From assembly GCF_030848805.1 (NCBI RefSeq), contig NC_092365.1, forward strand, positions 7,378,001 through 7,442,000: 64,000 bases of DNA. The letters are read 5' to 3'. Within the stretch, counting starts at the first letter, position 1, and each line of letters opens with the position of its first letter. The DNA is from Temnothorax longispinosus (taxonomy: Eukaryota > Arthropoda > Insecta > Hymenoptera > Formicidae). This document shows, piece after piece, positions 54,224 to 64,000 of the stretch. The notes under the pieces were generated by a model. The model was not told where the DNA came from. It ran no database searches and saw nothing but the letters and a program-made list of their open reading frames with translations. Made by a program: the position numbers and the translations under genes.

Positions 54224-55203
54224 ATGAACACTCACGGTGCGAACTACTACGTTCCGATTCAGGATGAAACGTGCGAGAAACAGCACAATGAGTAAGTACC
54301 GCTAATTTTCGTATATACTTGTGCAAAAAAAACTTTTTATAAACATAATTGTATTTTTTCAGTTTTGATGAACCCCGCTACCCGCCTCGTATTTTGGGCA
54401 GAAGATTTGCCTTGACATCGACAGCGTATACATTTTTGGATGTTGGAATCAACGCGGGACCTCTGTGAATATACTTATTGGCGATAACCGAGGCAATCGG
54501 ATAATTCTGCCTCATGCAACGTGGGTGACATTCATCGAAAAACGTGCAGATATTCAGCAACTCGTGCAGTCACCGGCGCCATCATCGCTAGCGTTTCGAG
54601 ATCTGGAGTTCGTTAAAATACGTGATGCAGATATTAGGGGTATTCAAATAAGTTAGAGTTTAACGGTTTGACAGGTTATGTCGGGTTAAAGTCGGGTAAA
54701 AAGTTAATTTTTAAACTTTTAACCCAAAGATTAATGTGATAAATTAATGAGTTACTTATGTATTTTACATAACCTTAAAGAGTAGCGCGCCCAAAGTTAA
54801 TTAATTAATTTTTTACTCGACTTTAACCTGACATAACCTGTCAAACCGTTAAACTTTAACTTATTTGAATACTCCTATTGTAAAATTGACATCGTGCGCC
54901 ACCAGCTTGTACATGAAACCGTCAACCGTACTCTTCCTGTTCGAACTAGAACATTGCGTCGAAAATGTGTATTTTTAACTATGTCAAAATGTTCATGGCG
55001 TAAGTGAAAAATTTAAACAATTTGTAACAATTTTACGCCAAAATTGTATCACCGATAAATGTAATGCAGTTAAAATCTTGCGTAAAGTTTATGATGAAAA
55101 TTCGATTATTGATTGTGAATTAGTAGCCTACGCTTTAGATACTATTGTGTATAATGCGCTACATGATAAAGAAATGCATATAATATGGTTAAAAAAGTTT
55201 TAA
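54224..55203 (+). pseudogene. Spliced Polinton-B gene of unknown function, interrupted
   Basis: Exon 1 (54,224 to about 54,290) reads MNTHGANYYVPIQDETCEKQ and ends at GTAAGTACC. After a ~70-bp intron ending TTTTTTCAG at 54,360, exon 2 reads ILGRRFALTSTAYTFLDVG, hits TGA near 54,466, then continues one frame over (ILIGDNRGNRIILPHATW, IEKRADIQQLVQS). A TIR element (54,636-54,876) interrupts it. Coding-like sequence resumes at 54,880 (LYMKPSTVLFLFELEHCVE), has a stop, and ends LHDKEMHIIWLKKF at 55,203. I do not recognise the family. No counterpart was found in Polinton-A. Confidence 0.62.
54636..54876. mobile_element. Palindromic TIR element in Polinton-B gene
   Basis: 241 bp with long, nearly perfect arms: GTATTCAAATAAGTT and TTTAACGGTTTGACAGGTTA at the left are mirrored at the right. 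The two arms cover about 80 bp each. The interrupted codons show ATT on both sides, giving a 3-bp TSD. A 3-bp TSD and a G-rich start would suit PIF/Harbinger, but ATT is not its usual TWA target. Confidence 0.85.
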
Positions 55204-55319
55204 TTATTTTTTCTTTTCATTTACCGTTCATCCCATTCCCTGTCATTAGAATTAAGCTGTCTTCGTTTATCGTTTACTTAAAATAATATAAAAATTATCT
55301 AATTATAATGGGTGATGGG

Positions 55320-55795
55320 AGCAAGTCGACGCGCGCGAACGGGGGCCGGCGGCCGGGAGCGAGAGATCGCGCGCGAAGGAGAGATAACGCGAGCGGGAGC
55401 GTGCCGTGTGACGTCACGCGGACTGACGCGGCCGTTGCACGCGGACCCCTCCCGCGGCGCGGCGAAAACGCGAACGCGGTCGCCCCTCCCCCGCGGCGCG
55501 GCCGAAAACGCGAACGCGATCGCCCCTCACCCCCGCGGACCACTCTTTCGCGGCGCGGCCGAAAACGCGGTTTCCCCTCCCCCTAGCCCCGCGGCGCCCG
55601 AAAACGCAAACGCGGGTCCACTCACCCCGCGGACCCTTCCCCCGCGGCGCCCGAAAACGTGGTACCCCCCTCTCCCTCCTCCGCGGCGCCCGAAAACGCG
55701 GTACCCCTTCTCCCCCTCCCCCGCGGCGCCCAAAAACGCGGTATCCCCCTCCCCCTACCTCCCGCCCCTCATCCCCCTCAGATCCCACGGGGTGA
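55320..55795. repeat. GC-rich tandem repeats (CCGCGGCG and GAAAACGCG units)
   Basis: At least eight units of about 40-55 bp share a CCCGCGGCGCCCGAAAACGC-like core separated by C-rich spacers. Flanks are AT-rich, so the composition shift is sharp at 55,310 and 55,800. Open frames here are artefacts of GC content. It may be the remains of a Polinton-B end, as Polinton-A also has a GC-rich end, but the sequences do not match. Confidence 0.7.
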
Positions 55796-55844
55796 GTTAA
55801 AACTAACATAGCTTATCTACTATCTATGTATACTATTATTTCGT

Positions 55845-57015
55845 CCTGTAATTTTTTTTGGTAAAGCAGCGACTTCTCGCGAAATAAAGTATTCACTGCT
55901 TTAACAAAAAGACTTTGTATGAGAACGCGCCTGATATGGCTGCCACCCGCCACCCAGCACTTCTCGCGAGCGCTCACGGAGTACAATATACGCGAGTTTG
56001 TTTACGTCAATAATGTTACCTGTCGCCGCCGGATGGCCGCATTTCGCGTTAGAAGAATTATTGTTTAACGAAATAAGAAGCCTGGCCCGTCCGAAAGAAA
56101 CCGGAATCCGTTCGCACTATTCTGTGGCTCCACGCTCCCAGTGTCGAGACGCATGAACAAGCTACGCAGAAGAAACTCTCACTCTTCTCCTTCGTCGGCT
56201 CGCCCGACGTCGAGGATTTTTGACGTGGAAGCGCGTGACGGCAGTCGCCTCCGATCGGTGGTGTACTGCGTCCCCTCCACAGGAAAGCCAAAAGCAGCAC
56301 CCGCTTCTACCAGCCGCCACGGCCGGAGCCGGAGAAGAGGCCGCCGTGGAAAACCGGCACTTATTAGGACCGAAGCACGAGGAACAAAGTGGAGGCTCGA
56401 GAGGATCTCGATCCCGGATCGCCGCCAACGCCTGACTCGCCCAGAGGCAGGACTTGCTCCTGCGGATCCGCGCCTCAGCCGGCCCATCTCGCCCTCGAGA
56501 GCCGCACAGCGAGTATCGGTGACCACCCAAACGTCGTGGCCCACCGATTGCGACGTACCCTGGGTACGCAGACCCTCTTCCAACCGGAGGCCTCACCAGA
56601 GCCTCGAGAGCTTGCCCTAGATCGGCCTCCTCCCACTCCGGGAGCTTCCCTTAAGCTCGATCGTAACAACAACGAGAGCCCGCCGGGACGTCGACCGAAG
56701 AAAAAGGCAGCACGCCAACGGCTCACGCTTTAAGTCCCCTCCCCCCCGTGTCATAACTTGATTTTTTGAGAGAGGTTCTCAGCCTCAGGCGCCAGTCGGC
56801 GCCGTTAACTAAACCAAAGAGAATTATATGTACTTAGATTGGAGAAAATATATTGCCTTGTTTTACCGTCCATTCACTCTACTTGATTTGCGCTCCCTTC
56901 CCCCACTCCCTGCGACTCCCGAACAGACTTCAATTTATCAACAATTTACTGCTTTAAATTTTGGTAAAGCAGCAACTTTCACGCGAAACAAATATTCTCT
57001 ACTTAAAAAAAAGAC
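55845..57015. other. Unassigned block bounded by short direct repeats
   Basis: A TTTTGGTAAAGCAGC...CGCGAAA motif of about 38 bp occurs at 55,857 and again at 56,960 in the same orientation. Between them, 56,100-56,735 is GC-rich with long frames (for example 56,389-56,733) that show only low-complexity Pro/Arg/Ser content. A short LTR-type or other repeat element is possible; no family recognised. Confidence 0.35.
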
Positions 57016-57280
57016 GTAATATTGGTCGTTTATGCCTCTCAATACTCAAAATAGCTGCTATATTTTCGAAACTTTTTTTGTTAATAACTTTTTAACGAAT
57101 AACAACCGCCGGCTAAAAACTTCTGAAGGTCACTCAGGAGGGTGACCTTGACAACATATGTCAAGGTCAAGGTCATTGGTGAGGTTCGACCTTATATAGA
57201 TATTTACTCTAATAACATTAAGGCTCCTGGGTAGTCACCGCGGCCATATTGGATTCTTACTATTGAGGCGAGAAAAACAC

Positions 57281-57600
57281 CTAATTTTAAGTTGCGGTAT
57301 TTTCCGAAATAAAAAGACATTTCAATAAAAAATTACGACGATCGTTTCAGCACACTTCAAAAATTGACCGGATACTATCCTTTTCCCTCGACAATAAACA
57401 AACAGCCATAAAACGAAGCCTAAACATACGGAAAACAAGCCGTTTGACGACTATCGAAAGGAGTGGTGAATGTTCCTTCCGCATATATATTTCTTGCAAA
57501 TCTTACCATACGGTCAATTTTACGAGTTTCACGAATACGTTATACGTTAGAGCACAAGTACAGAGCGAATAATAAAAAAATATACCGCAACTTAAAATAA
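57281..57600. mobile_element. TIR element, about 320 bp
   Basis: The left arm TTTTAAGTTGCGGTAT (57,285-57,300) is exactly inverted at 57,582-57,597, with CTAA/TAAG next to it. No coding. The TSD is not clear, so the superfamily is open. Confidence 0.75.
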
Positions 57601-58380
57601 GGTTGTCAACATGTCACTTTCTTCTGCTTTCCACGCCTGGATAGTTCATTGATTTTCAGCGTGAGGCGCTACATGATTCTTGACTATTCGGGACACTTTA
57701 CCTGGCATGTCGGTAACATGTTAGCCGATATTGTAGATATTTTGCACATTAATTATTACTATAATCAATATGCAACGTACAATTAAAATCGTATGTAAAA
57801 TTAGTCGGAATTGATTAAATATACAATAAAATTAATTAATTAATCTTATTATATAAATATTTCATTACTTTGATATATTTTGCTAAAGAAAATATATTCC
57901 GTAATAATATTGATCCTATACGAATATTTGACATAACTGTGGCAATCCGATCATAATAAAAGCATATGATTAAACTGGTGCTGACCAGTGGTGCAATTTC
58001 GAACTCGAGCACCAGCGTTTTCCTCCCTCGACTTTCGCACATAGAGACGTCTATCCATGTAGTGACGACGCGCCGAGCGAGCGAGCGAGCGAGCGAGAGA
58101 GAGAATATCATCTCCTCCTTCTCGCTTTAACTCACAATCAGCTGATGCGATCGAGGCTGCTAGCCCAGCTCGCGTACTAAAATGCTTTCTCGGCGTGCAT
58201 TTGAAGGAGAGTGTACGCATTGGGAAGCGCAGATAATGACACTTTAACGGTTTGTAGGGGGGCATCCCTTGAGTATATACTTGAAATATTAACTAACATT
58301 AGATAGCCATTCTAAAGTTATTAACAAAATAAGATTTCAGCGTTGTTCATATACTCTTACGGTAATACTCGATCATGAAA

Positions 58381-59069
58381 TAGCGTGTAGCAGCTCGGTA
58401 AAGCGTCTGACTGCTAAGGTGTTGGCCCGAGTTCGTTTCTCAGTGCTTCCTTTTATTTTTTTTCAGTTTTTTTTTAATTATAAAATAATAATTATTTAAT
58501 TATTTCGAGAACGAAAAAGCATGTAAGAAAGAATTTAATTTGTAAATAGTCAAAATGTATTATTTTTTTTACATGACAATCGAACACAAGACATAATAAA
58601 GGAACGCAAGTTTAAAGTGTTTTGGACACAATACGATTTAGAAGAGGGTAAGAAAGAAAATCAAAATGACCCGTCATTAATTTTTCATTAATTGTGACAA
58701 TTGAAACGAGCATTTATTTGTTATGAAGGTGTAAAGTAGATCAATACTATTCTCGACTAATCACTCTATGTAAATAAGTATATCTATTTGTGCAAGGGAA
58801 AATTAGTTACTAATTACTATCTTCCTAATCCCTTATCAAACACTGAACTTTTTATGTAAAAAACTCATTAAACTTCGACCACTTACAAATTTCATTATTT
58901 TTTTCATTTGTTTTTGGAATAATTAAACAATTATTATACAATATTATACAATATTATTAATTTTATAATAAAAAATAAAAGAAATATAAAAAATTATAAG
59001 AAAGCACTGAGAAACGAACTCAGGCCACCGTCTCAGCAACCAGATGTCGTACCGCGCTGCTACACGCTA
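58381..59069. mobile_element. Element with inverted tRNA-like ends
   Basis: TAGCGTGTAGCAGC at 58,381 is inverted at 59,056-59,069, and similarity runs about 65-70 bp inward on each side. Each arm has an A-box-like TAGCAGCxCGGTA, a B-box-like GAGTTCGTTTCTC within a T-arm (in the right arm CTGAG/CTCAG closes a 7-nt loop), and a shared GTGCTT after it. The right arm is read on the minus strand. The 550-bp interior is AT-rich and non-coding. Either two SINE-like copies head to head or one TIR element with tRNA-derived ends. Confidence 0.65.
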
Positions 59070-59102
59070 GTTCGAAGTTGATTATTACCATGCAGGTATA
59101 TA

Positions 59103-59661
59103 AGTTCCAGTGGTCAGAATTATTTGCACATTCGAGGCGATTTTCGAGAGCTATACCTACTTCTCTCCCCTTGCCGCTTCGCTCGACGGCGAGCTCTACA
59201 AGTGACGAGCGTGCCGCTCAAGCACGGGGTAACTGTTACATGTCCGCAAGAGCTTGCGAGGGGCGCTCTTCCTAATTATTATCTTCTTATCGAATTTTTT
59301 ATTGTCGTGTAATTATAACATAAATATATTTATAGCATATATATATATATATATATAAAAACAGGATTTTAATAACAGAAATTCGATAAAAATAGATTTA
59401 TAGTTAGAAAGAGTAATCTCTGGCAAGCTCCTGCTCCTGCGGACATGTGCCATTCCTGTGCTTGAGCACGCTAGTCACTTGTACAGCTCGTCGGCCGAGC
59501 GGAGAGGCAAGGGCAGAGAAATAAGCGTGGCTCTCGAAAATCGTCTCGAATGTGCTACTAAGACTGCGGTCCTCTTCCTTTTTCTTCATTAAAAAAAGAA
59601 CAGGAATGCTTCGAAACATTTGTAGCGTCAAGTGAACCGCAGCCTAATTCCGACCATTGAA
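59103..59661. mobile_element. Foldback TIR element
   Basis: The left arm (59,103-59,275) and right arm (59,405-59,661) are inverted: TTCCAGTGGTCAGAATTA opposes TAATTCCGACCATTGAA, and GCACATTCGAGGCGATTTTC opposes its inverse near 59,533-59,556. The right arm has about 90 bp not found in the left. The loop contains a (TA)n run. No coding. Confidence 0.78.
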
Positions 59662-59714
59662 TTATAAACAATGCTGAGATCTTATTTTTTTATGTATTCT
59701 TGCACATACATACA

Positions 59715-59730
59715 CGCTCGCACGCTCGCA

Positions 59731-59761
<31 letters not shown>

Positions 59762-59762
59762 G

Positions 59763-59803
<41 letters not shown>
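59715..59803. repeat. Compound microsatellite (CGCA, CA, CT)
   Basis: CGCA units pass into CA and then CT dinucleotides over about 90 bp. Confidence 0.95.
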
Positions 59804-59985
59804 CTCTCTTTCGTCTATAAATTGTTATATTGTATTTATTAGTAAACTATACACATTATATGTAAATATTTTTTTATTGCATACAATTTTGTCTTCATCT
59901 GCAATTAACAATAAATACAGGGCCTGTTGATCCTGCAGGCTCTGTGCGTCCCACATTCCACGCTCTTCGTCCTTTTGCTCTCCAG

Positions 59986-60150
59986 CCTCCTCTGAATTCT
60001 TCTCCTGTCCATCCTCCTCGTCCTCTCCATCCCCCTCGTCCTCCCCAACCTCCTCTGAATTTTTCTCCTGTCCATCCTCCTCGTCCTCTCCATCCCCCTC
60101 GTCCTCCCCAACCTCCTCTCAATTCTTCTCCTGTCCCTCGTCCTCCCCAA
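59986..60150. repeat. 63-bp minisatellite
   Basis: Two full 63-bp units and a shortened third, CCTCCTCTGAATTCTTCTCC-type. Because 63 is a multiple of three, the minus strand stays open (Gly/Trp/Arg-rich repeats, 59,895-60,200), but nothing else suggests a gene. Confidence 0.88.
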
Positions 60151-60200
60151 CCTCCTCTGCTCCTCGTCCGCCGCGCCCTTGACGAGTAATAGCTACACAT

Positions 60201-61560
60201 AAATCATGGAAATAATGTATAATTTATAAATTAATTTATAAAATAGCAACAACTTTATAACTACTGTAATTGCGTTCACAAATATTACTTACATGTTATT
60301 TCTTTCCTTCAATAGTTTTTCTTCTCTTTTTCTTTCTTTATTTTCTTCCTTTTCCTCTTCCTCTTCTACACTCATACTCTCGTTCTCTTCATCTTCCCTT
60401 CGACGTTGTTGTCCTTCACTTTGTCTTTCTCGTTCTCTCTCTCTTTCCCTTCCTCGTTTCTCGTCTCTCGCTTTCTCCAGTGTCCTAATTAAATTATGTT
60501 CATAACGTTTATTATCAAAGAAATTATAATAAAAGTTTATTATCACAGAAACGTAGTAATATAAAAAATTATATAAACCGTTTTGTTATCAACTACATGT
60601 GCACTTTATAGCATTAGACGCGCGCTACTTACTTACTTATTTAGCTATTTTTATTTTTTACTTTTTACAAACAATAAGTTTACAAATCGATCACAATATC
60701 CAACAGAAATTACAATAACTTTTACGAACAGTCAAAATATACTATATCTCTGCGCTGAGAGTTACTCTCGCAACATGAAGAGCTAAGCGAGAGAAACAAT
60801 CAGCATCGTGGAAAAGTGTCAAGAATGAAATCTCTTACACGACTTTTTTAAGAGTGGAATGGATAGATAAATGAATGGATGGATGGATGGATGGACGGAT
60901 CTGAAAATAAAATATTAATGGAGGTACTAACCTTTCCTTTCTTACTTCTCTTTCCTTTTCTCTCTTCTTCTCTCTCCTTCTGTCTTCCTCTTTCTTTCTA
61001 TCTATAGTCTTTCGCCTATCATCTTCCTTCTTCTTTTCTTCTCTTCCTTTCGCTCTCTGTGCACTCTATCTTCTGTCTTTGCTCGACCTATTTGACACAC
61101 AAAATGCAGATTAATAATATTGCACATTATTATGTAGCGCGTTCATTTATAATAAAAGATATTTTATATTTGATGATAATAAAATGCTTTTCATAAGAAA
61201 AATATATATTATATGTATAATATATTCACATCTCTGTCCTGCGGTAGAACATCGACTGACGATCGTAATTGTTTTGTTTTTTGTTTATACTCGCTCGGTC
61301 TCGCGACGCGACGGCGAGTCCGGTGTAGCAATGTATGAGAGGCAACGTCGCATTAACATATACACGCACACCACTATTGCTCGCGCAGTATTTTTTTCGG
61401 TATCTTTCGGTGCATTTCGCGGATTGCGTGGAAAGACCATAATAAGCGAACTGATCAGGATTACGGTTTACAGCGCGTTATATCGTTATATCATTATATC
61501 GTTATATCGTTATATAATATTGCATCGTAATTCTGTGCGTAAAAAACTTTTTTACTAATT
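60201..61560. other. Non-coding with pyrimidine-rich tracts
   Basis: Long CT-rich stretches lie at 60,300-60,480 and 60,935-61,080; (TGGA)n is at 60,868-60,899; tandem CGTTATAT units occur at 61,476-61,525. No gene recognised. Confidence 0.6.
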
Positions 61561-61699
61561 ATGGAGGCGCGTGAAACCGATGTCGAACGTGATTTAATTG
61601 ATGATCGTACGAAAAAAGAAATACATCCAACCCCAAATTACGACAGTTATGGAAGACTTTATGGAAGAAGTAGTAAAGCAAACAGATTACGACCATCAA
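61561..61699 (+). CDS. Possible first coding exon of a host gene
   Basis: Starts MEARETDVERDLIDDRTKKE and stays open to a consensus-like donor, CAA/GTAAGCGG, at 61,699. The composition is hydrophilic; no domain recognised. It could be the 5' exon of the gene whose exon lies at 63,787, but the phases do not fit directly, so another exon would be needed. Confidence 0.3.
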
Positions 61700-61741
61700 G
61701 TAAGCGGTTGAGCAGGCGAAAGGGGTGGATTACTAAAAGGT

Positions 61742-62431
61742 AACATTTCATATTGCAGTAATAAAAGCTGTTGCTTACTTTTGCTTGTAAGTAAATACTA
61801 AAGTACTGTGTACGTGCGTCACAGCTGATATGAACTTGTCCCTTGATTTACGCGGAGTAATCGTTAAGCATGATTTTTTTTTTACGTGATTGACAATCAC
61901 GTAAATGTAATCTACCGCACAAACAAAAAAAAAACGTAAGAAAAAATCCGTGCATGTTGTAAACATATTTTTTCGAAAAAAACTTACATTTTAACATTTA
62001 TTAAAGAAAGTTACTTGTAATGACTCATTCTGTTCCATTTCTATTTAATTATCACACAAAAGTTATCAATGACGCATTCATATATTAATAAAAAATTAAA
62101 TAGGGTGAACGTGCATATTTCCTACAAAAGTAATTAATTCTTATTCATATAATATAATTAAAATTTCATAAAAGTATGTATTATTTGTCAACTTTCGTCT
62201 CTGTATACGACATAATAATTTATAGAATGAATCGCCGATCAATGCACGCGGCTCAGCTGTCTTGTCAGTGACGTTTTTCTAAAGAAAGAACAATGCGTGA
62301 CATATAGGCGTTCGAACGAGTGAGATATAAATGTAGATAGTGTTCTACAACTTGCACTCACTTTAGGGTTATCGAATAATTGAAATAGCTATAGGATACC
62401 GCTAACCGGAGTAATCGGCATAACTTATAAT
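61742..62431. other. AT-rich non-coding spacer
   Basis: No gene or clear repeat structure. It could be intronic if the flanking exons belong to one gene. Confidence 0.55.
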
Positions 62432-63024
62432 TAGAGCTCGGAAAAAGAAACGGGTACCCAGATATTCGGGTATCCGCTTCCCGTGTCAATGCGGGTACCC
62501 GTATCGAGGCGGGTATAACAGCGTATACTACAGATATCTGCGTATTACACGGAGACGCGTATACGCAGAGTAATAAAATATAAATTCTCACGCTTCAAAA
62601 ATATATAAATTATATGAAAAAATGCTTTTATTAACCCTTCGTTTTTTCGCTACCTTCTAAGCGGGAGCATATTCTACAAGTAAAAATAAGAAAAAAATAT
62701 ATGAAATTTGTGTGGGTAGAAATGCTTTATTATAAACAAAGTTATAAACAAATATTGAAAGGGAACATGAAATAGGTAAAAATTATTACCTATTTTGATG
62801 ACTCTTATTTTTTAAAGTTCTTCATAAGTAAAAATCAAGAGACGTTAAATTTGGCAATCTTGCCAAATTTAAGTTGGAGGAGGTCAGAGAACCATTTTTA
62901 CCTATTTTATGTTCTGTTTCAATATTTGTTTATAACTTTGTTTATAATAAAGCATTTCTTCTAGCCACACAAATTTTATATAATAACGGGCGAACGGGCG
63001 GGTACCCGGGTATTCCGAGCTCTA
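62432..63024. mobile_element. hAT-like non-autonomous element with internal palindrome
   Basis: Perfect TIR TAGAGCTCGG/CCGAGCTCTA and an identical 8-bp duplication, CTTATAAT (62,424-62,431 and 63,025-63,032). An 8-bp TSD with a TAGxG start fits hAT. Inside, arms of about 140 bp at 62,700-62,850 and 62,870-62,990 are inverted around a centre at about 62,859 (AAATTTGGCAATCTTGCC). No transposase. Confidence 0.88.
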
Positions 63025-63032
63025 CTTATAAT

Positions 63033-63786
63033 GCTTTCTCATTGCTGTCCTCCGCGTTTGTAGTAACTAGTAACACGTACGATATGCGCTACAGCAAGCG
63101 AGTATCCACTTCTAAAAAGGCGTGTAAAGTCGATTTTTTTTCTTTATTAAATTTTAATGTCGCTTATCCATGATGCCGATTAGTTCTCTTCCTGCGCTTG
63201 CTTCGTACAACTGTCATCGTATATTTTAACAGTTATGTGTATTGAGTTAATAATGTAAAATAGTAAGAGTATAATGCTAAGGCTAAATAGCGCGCACGAA
63301 GCGTCTGTGGTAGTAAAGTCTGCAATGTTAATAATAAAATAATAATTTTTTTACTGTACATGAGTTGCCTAAATGCCGTAAATTATTTAAATACATTTTA
63401 CAAATATTCTAAAAATGTACGTGCCAAAAATATTGGAAAAAGCTGGAAGCGTTCCAGTGTTTCTCTTATTTTTGTGAGAAGTGAATTTCTTTTTTTCTGT
63501 TATATTATTCGGTTGTATTAATGTGATAGCAAAAATATCTCATATTAATGCCTCACCGACGAGACATACTTTATATGTAGGCTTATACATTTGCTTGCAA
63601 ACAGCTGAAGAGGCTGCTTGCACAATTAGGGCCAATTTCGTAATCGAAATATTAAGATATTTAAATAATTATTTATACAAAGTTGTGTATAAGCATACAA
63701 CGCGTTCCGTCGCGTCAGTAAGATATTAATAAGGATAATGTCCATGTGTATCTACACACATGTATCTGACGCATATTTATTTACAG
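63033..63786. other. Non-coding, probably intronic
   Basis: No features except a TTATTTACAG splice acceptor at its right edge. Confidence 0.5.
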
Positions 63787-64000
63787 GAGACAAGAAAAAT
63801 TAAAATTACAGATTGCGAACAAAGAAGTAATAACGAAAGAAAAAAATATACACGACGAAATATTAGTAGAAACAAGTGTAAATGCAGATATACATGACAA
63901 CACAATGCAGGTAGATAATATACACGACGAAATATTAGTAGAAACAAGTGTAAATGAAGATATACATGACAACACAATGCAGGAAGACCAAGATGAACGA
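63787..64000 (+). CDS. Probable exon of a host gene, running off the window
   Basis: Open to the end of the window after a good acceptor (TATTTATTTACAG). Encodes a basic start (RQEKLKLQIANKEV) and two copies of a 24-residue repeat, NIHDEILVETSVNxDIHDNTMQ (unit 72 bp at about 63,845 and 63,917). Acidic, probably disordered. No domain recognised. Confidence 0.5.

Larger units (their letters stand above)
45693..55203. mobile_element. Second Polinton, deleted copy (Polinton-B)
   Basis: Collinear with Polinton-A but clearly divergent at protein level: minor capsid, PLA2-protease and small ORF (minus), ATPase and integrase tails (plus), polB (minus), then a spliced gene (plus). No TIRs or TSD were found. 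Large internal deletions removed the major capsid gene, most of the ATPase, the DUF8207-like and fibre-like genes, and the integrase core. The outer limits are set by the outermost recognised genes. Confidence 0.85.

Noticed and set aside
55312..55800. Pro/Arg-rich 162-codon ORF
   Set aside because: Product of GC-rich tandem repeats; open in several frames on both strands.
56141..56733. Overlapping frames in GC-rich block as a host gene
   Set aside because: All three frames open with low-complexity composition; no motif, splice or start context stands out.
58381..58445. A functional tRNA gene
   Set aside because: No acceptor stem can be formed and a second, inverted copy lies at 59,004-59,069, so it is part of a repeat.
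1..64000. CRISPR arrays, rRNA or bacterial operons
   Set aside because: No regularly spaced short repeats with unique spacers, no rRNA core sequences, and the spliced genes and TEs are eukaryotic.

Overview
This is a eukaryotic, almost certainly insect, window. It is AT-rich, spliced and packed with transposable elements. The mix (insect-type Polintons, Ty3/gypsy, BEL/Pao, a P-element-like transposase, many short TIR elements) would fit an ant or other hymenopteran, but the species is an inference. No prokaryotic operons, CRISPR arrays or rRNA genes are visible. Most of the 64 kb is a set of nested insertions, and target-site duplications (TSDs) let the order be read.

1-26,018: a decayed, intron-containing copy of an insulin-degrading-enzyme-like M16 peptidase (C-terminal half only) was split by a Polinton/Maverick, here Polinton-A (2,734-25,712, TSD AAAGTG). 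Polinton-A carries a small conserved ORF, packaging ATPase, a conserved hypothetical protein, a modular fibre-like protein, a chromodomain integrase and a protein-primed DNA polymerase B with one intron. Its left arm is mostly hidden by a 500-N gap. It was invaded by gypsy-A (3,298-11,309, minus strand, TSD TATA) and by gypsy-B (17,129-22,043, plus strand), which is associated with a deletion in polB. Gypsy-A itself holds a solo-LTR-like insert (5,874-7,794, TSD GTAGT) and a TIR element (8,490-9,513).

26,369-44,446: a TTAA-flanked TIR element, an IS630/Tc1-like fragment with a long TG/CG microsatellite, then a P-element/THAP9-like transposase pseudogene. BEL-A (29,668-43,979, TSD GTTAG) splits that pseudogene, and BEL-A's own 5' LTR is split by BEL-B (30,258-37,451, TSD ACCGT).

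45,693-55,203: a second, divergent and heavily deleted Polinton (Polinton-B): penton-like capsid fragment, a phospholipase-A2-like domain joined to an adenovirus-type protease, the small conserved ORF, the C-terminal tails of the ATPase and integrase, polB (with the same intron as Polinton-A, and a 1.9-kb LTR-like insert, TSD GTCT), and a spliced gene of unknown function with a clear TATA box, itself split by a TIR element.

55,300-64,000: no confident host gene. It holds GC-rich tandem repeats, several TIR elements (one hAT-like with an 8-bp TSD, one whose inverted ends look tRNA-derived), microsatellites, and at the right edge a probable exon of a gene that continues outside the window.

Nearly every large ORF has at least one frameshift, stop or lost catalytic residue. 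The intact-looking ones are the Polinton-A ATPase, conserved hypothetical protein and integrase, and the gag genes of gypsy-A, gypsy-B and BEL-B.
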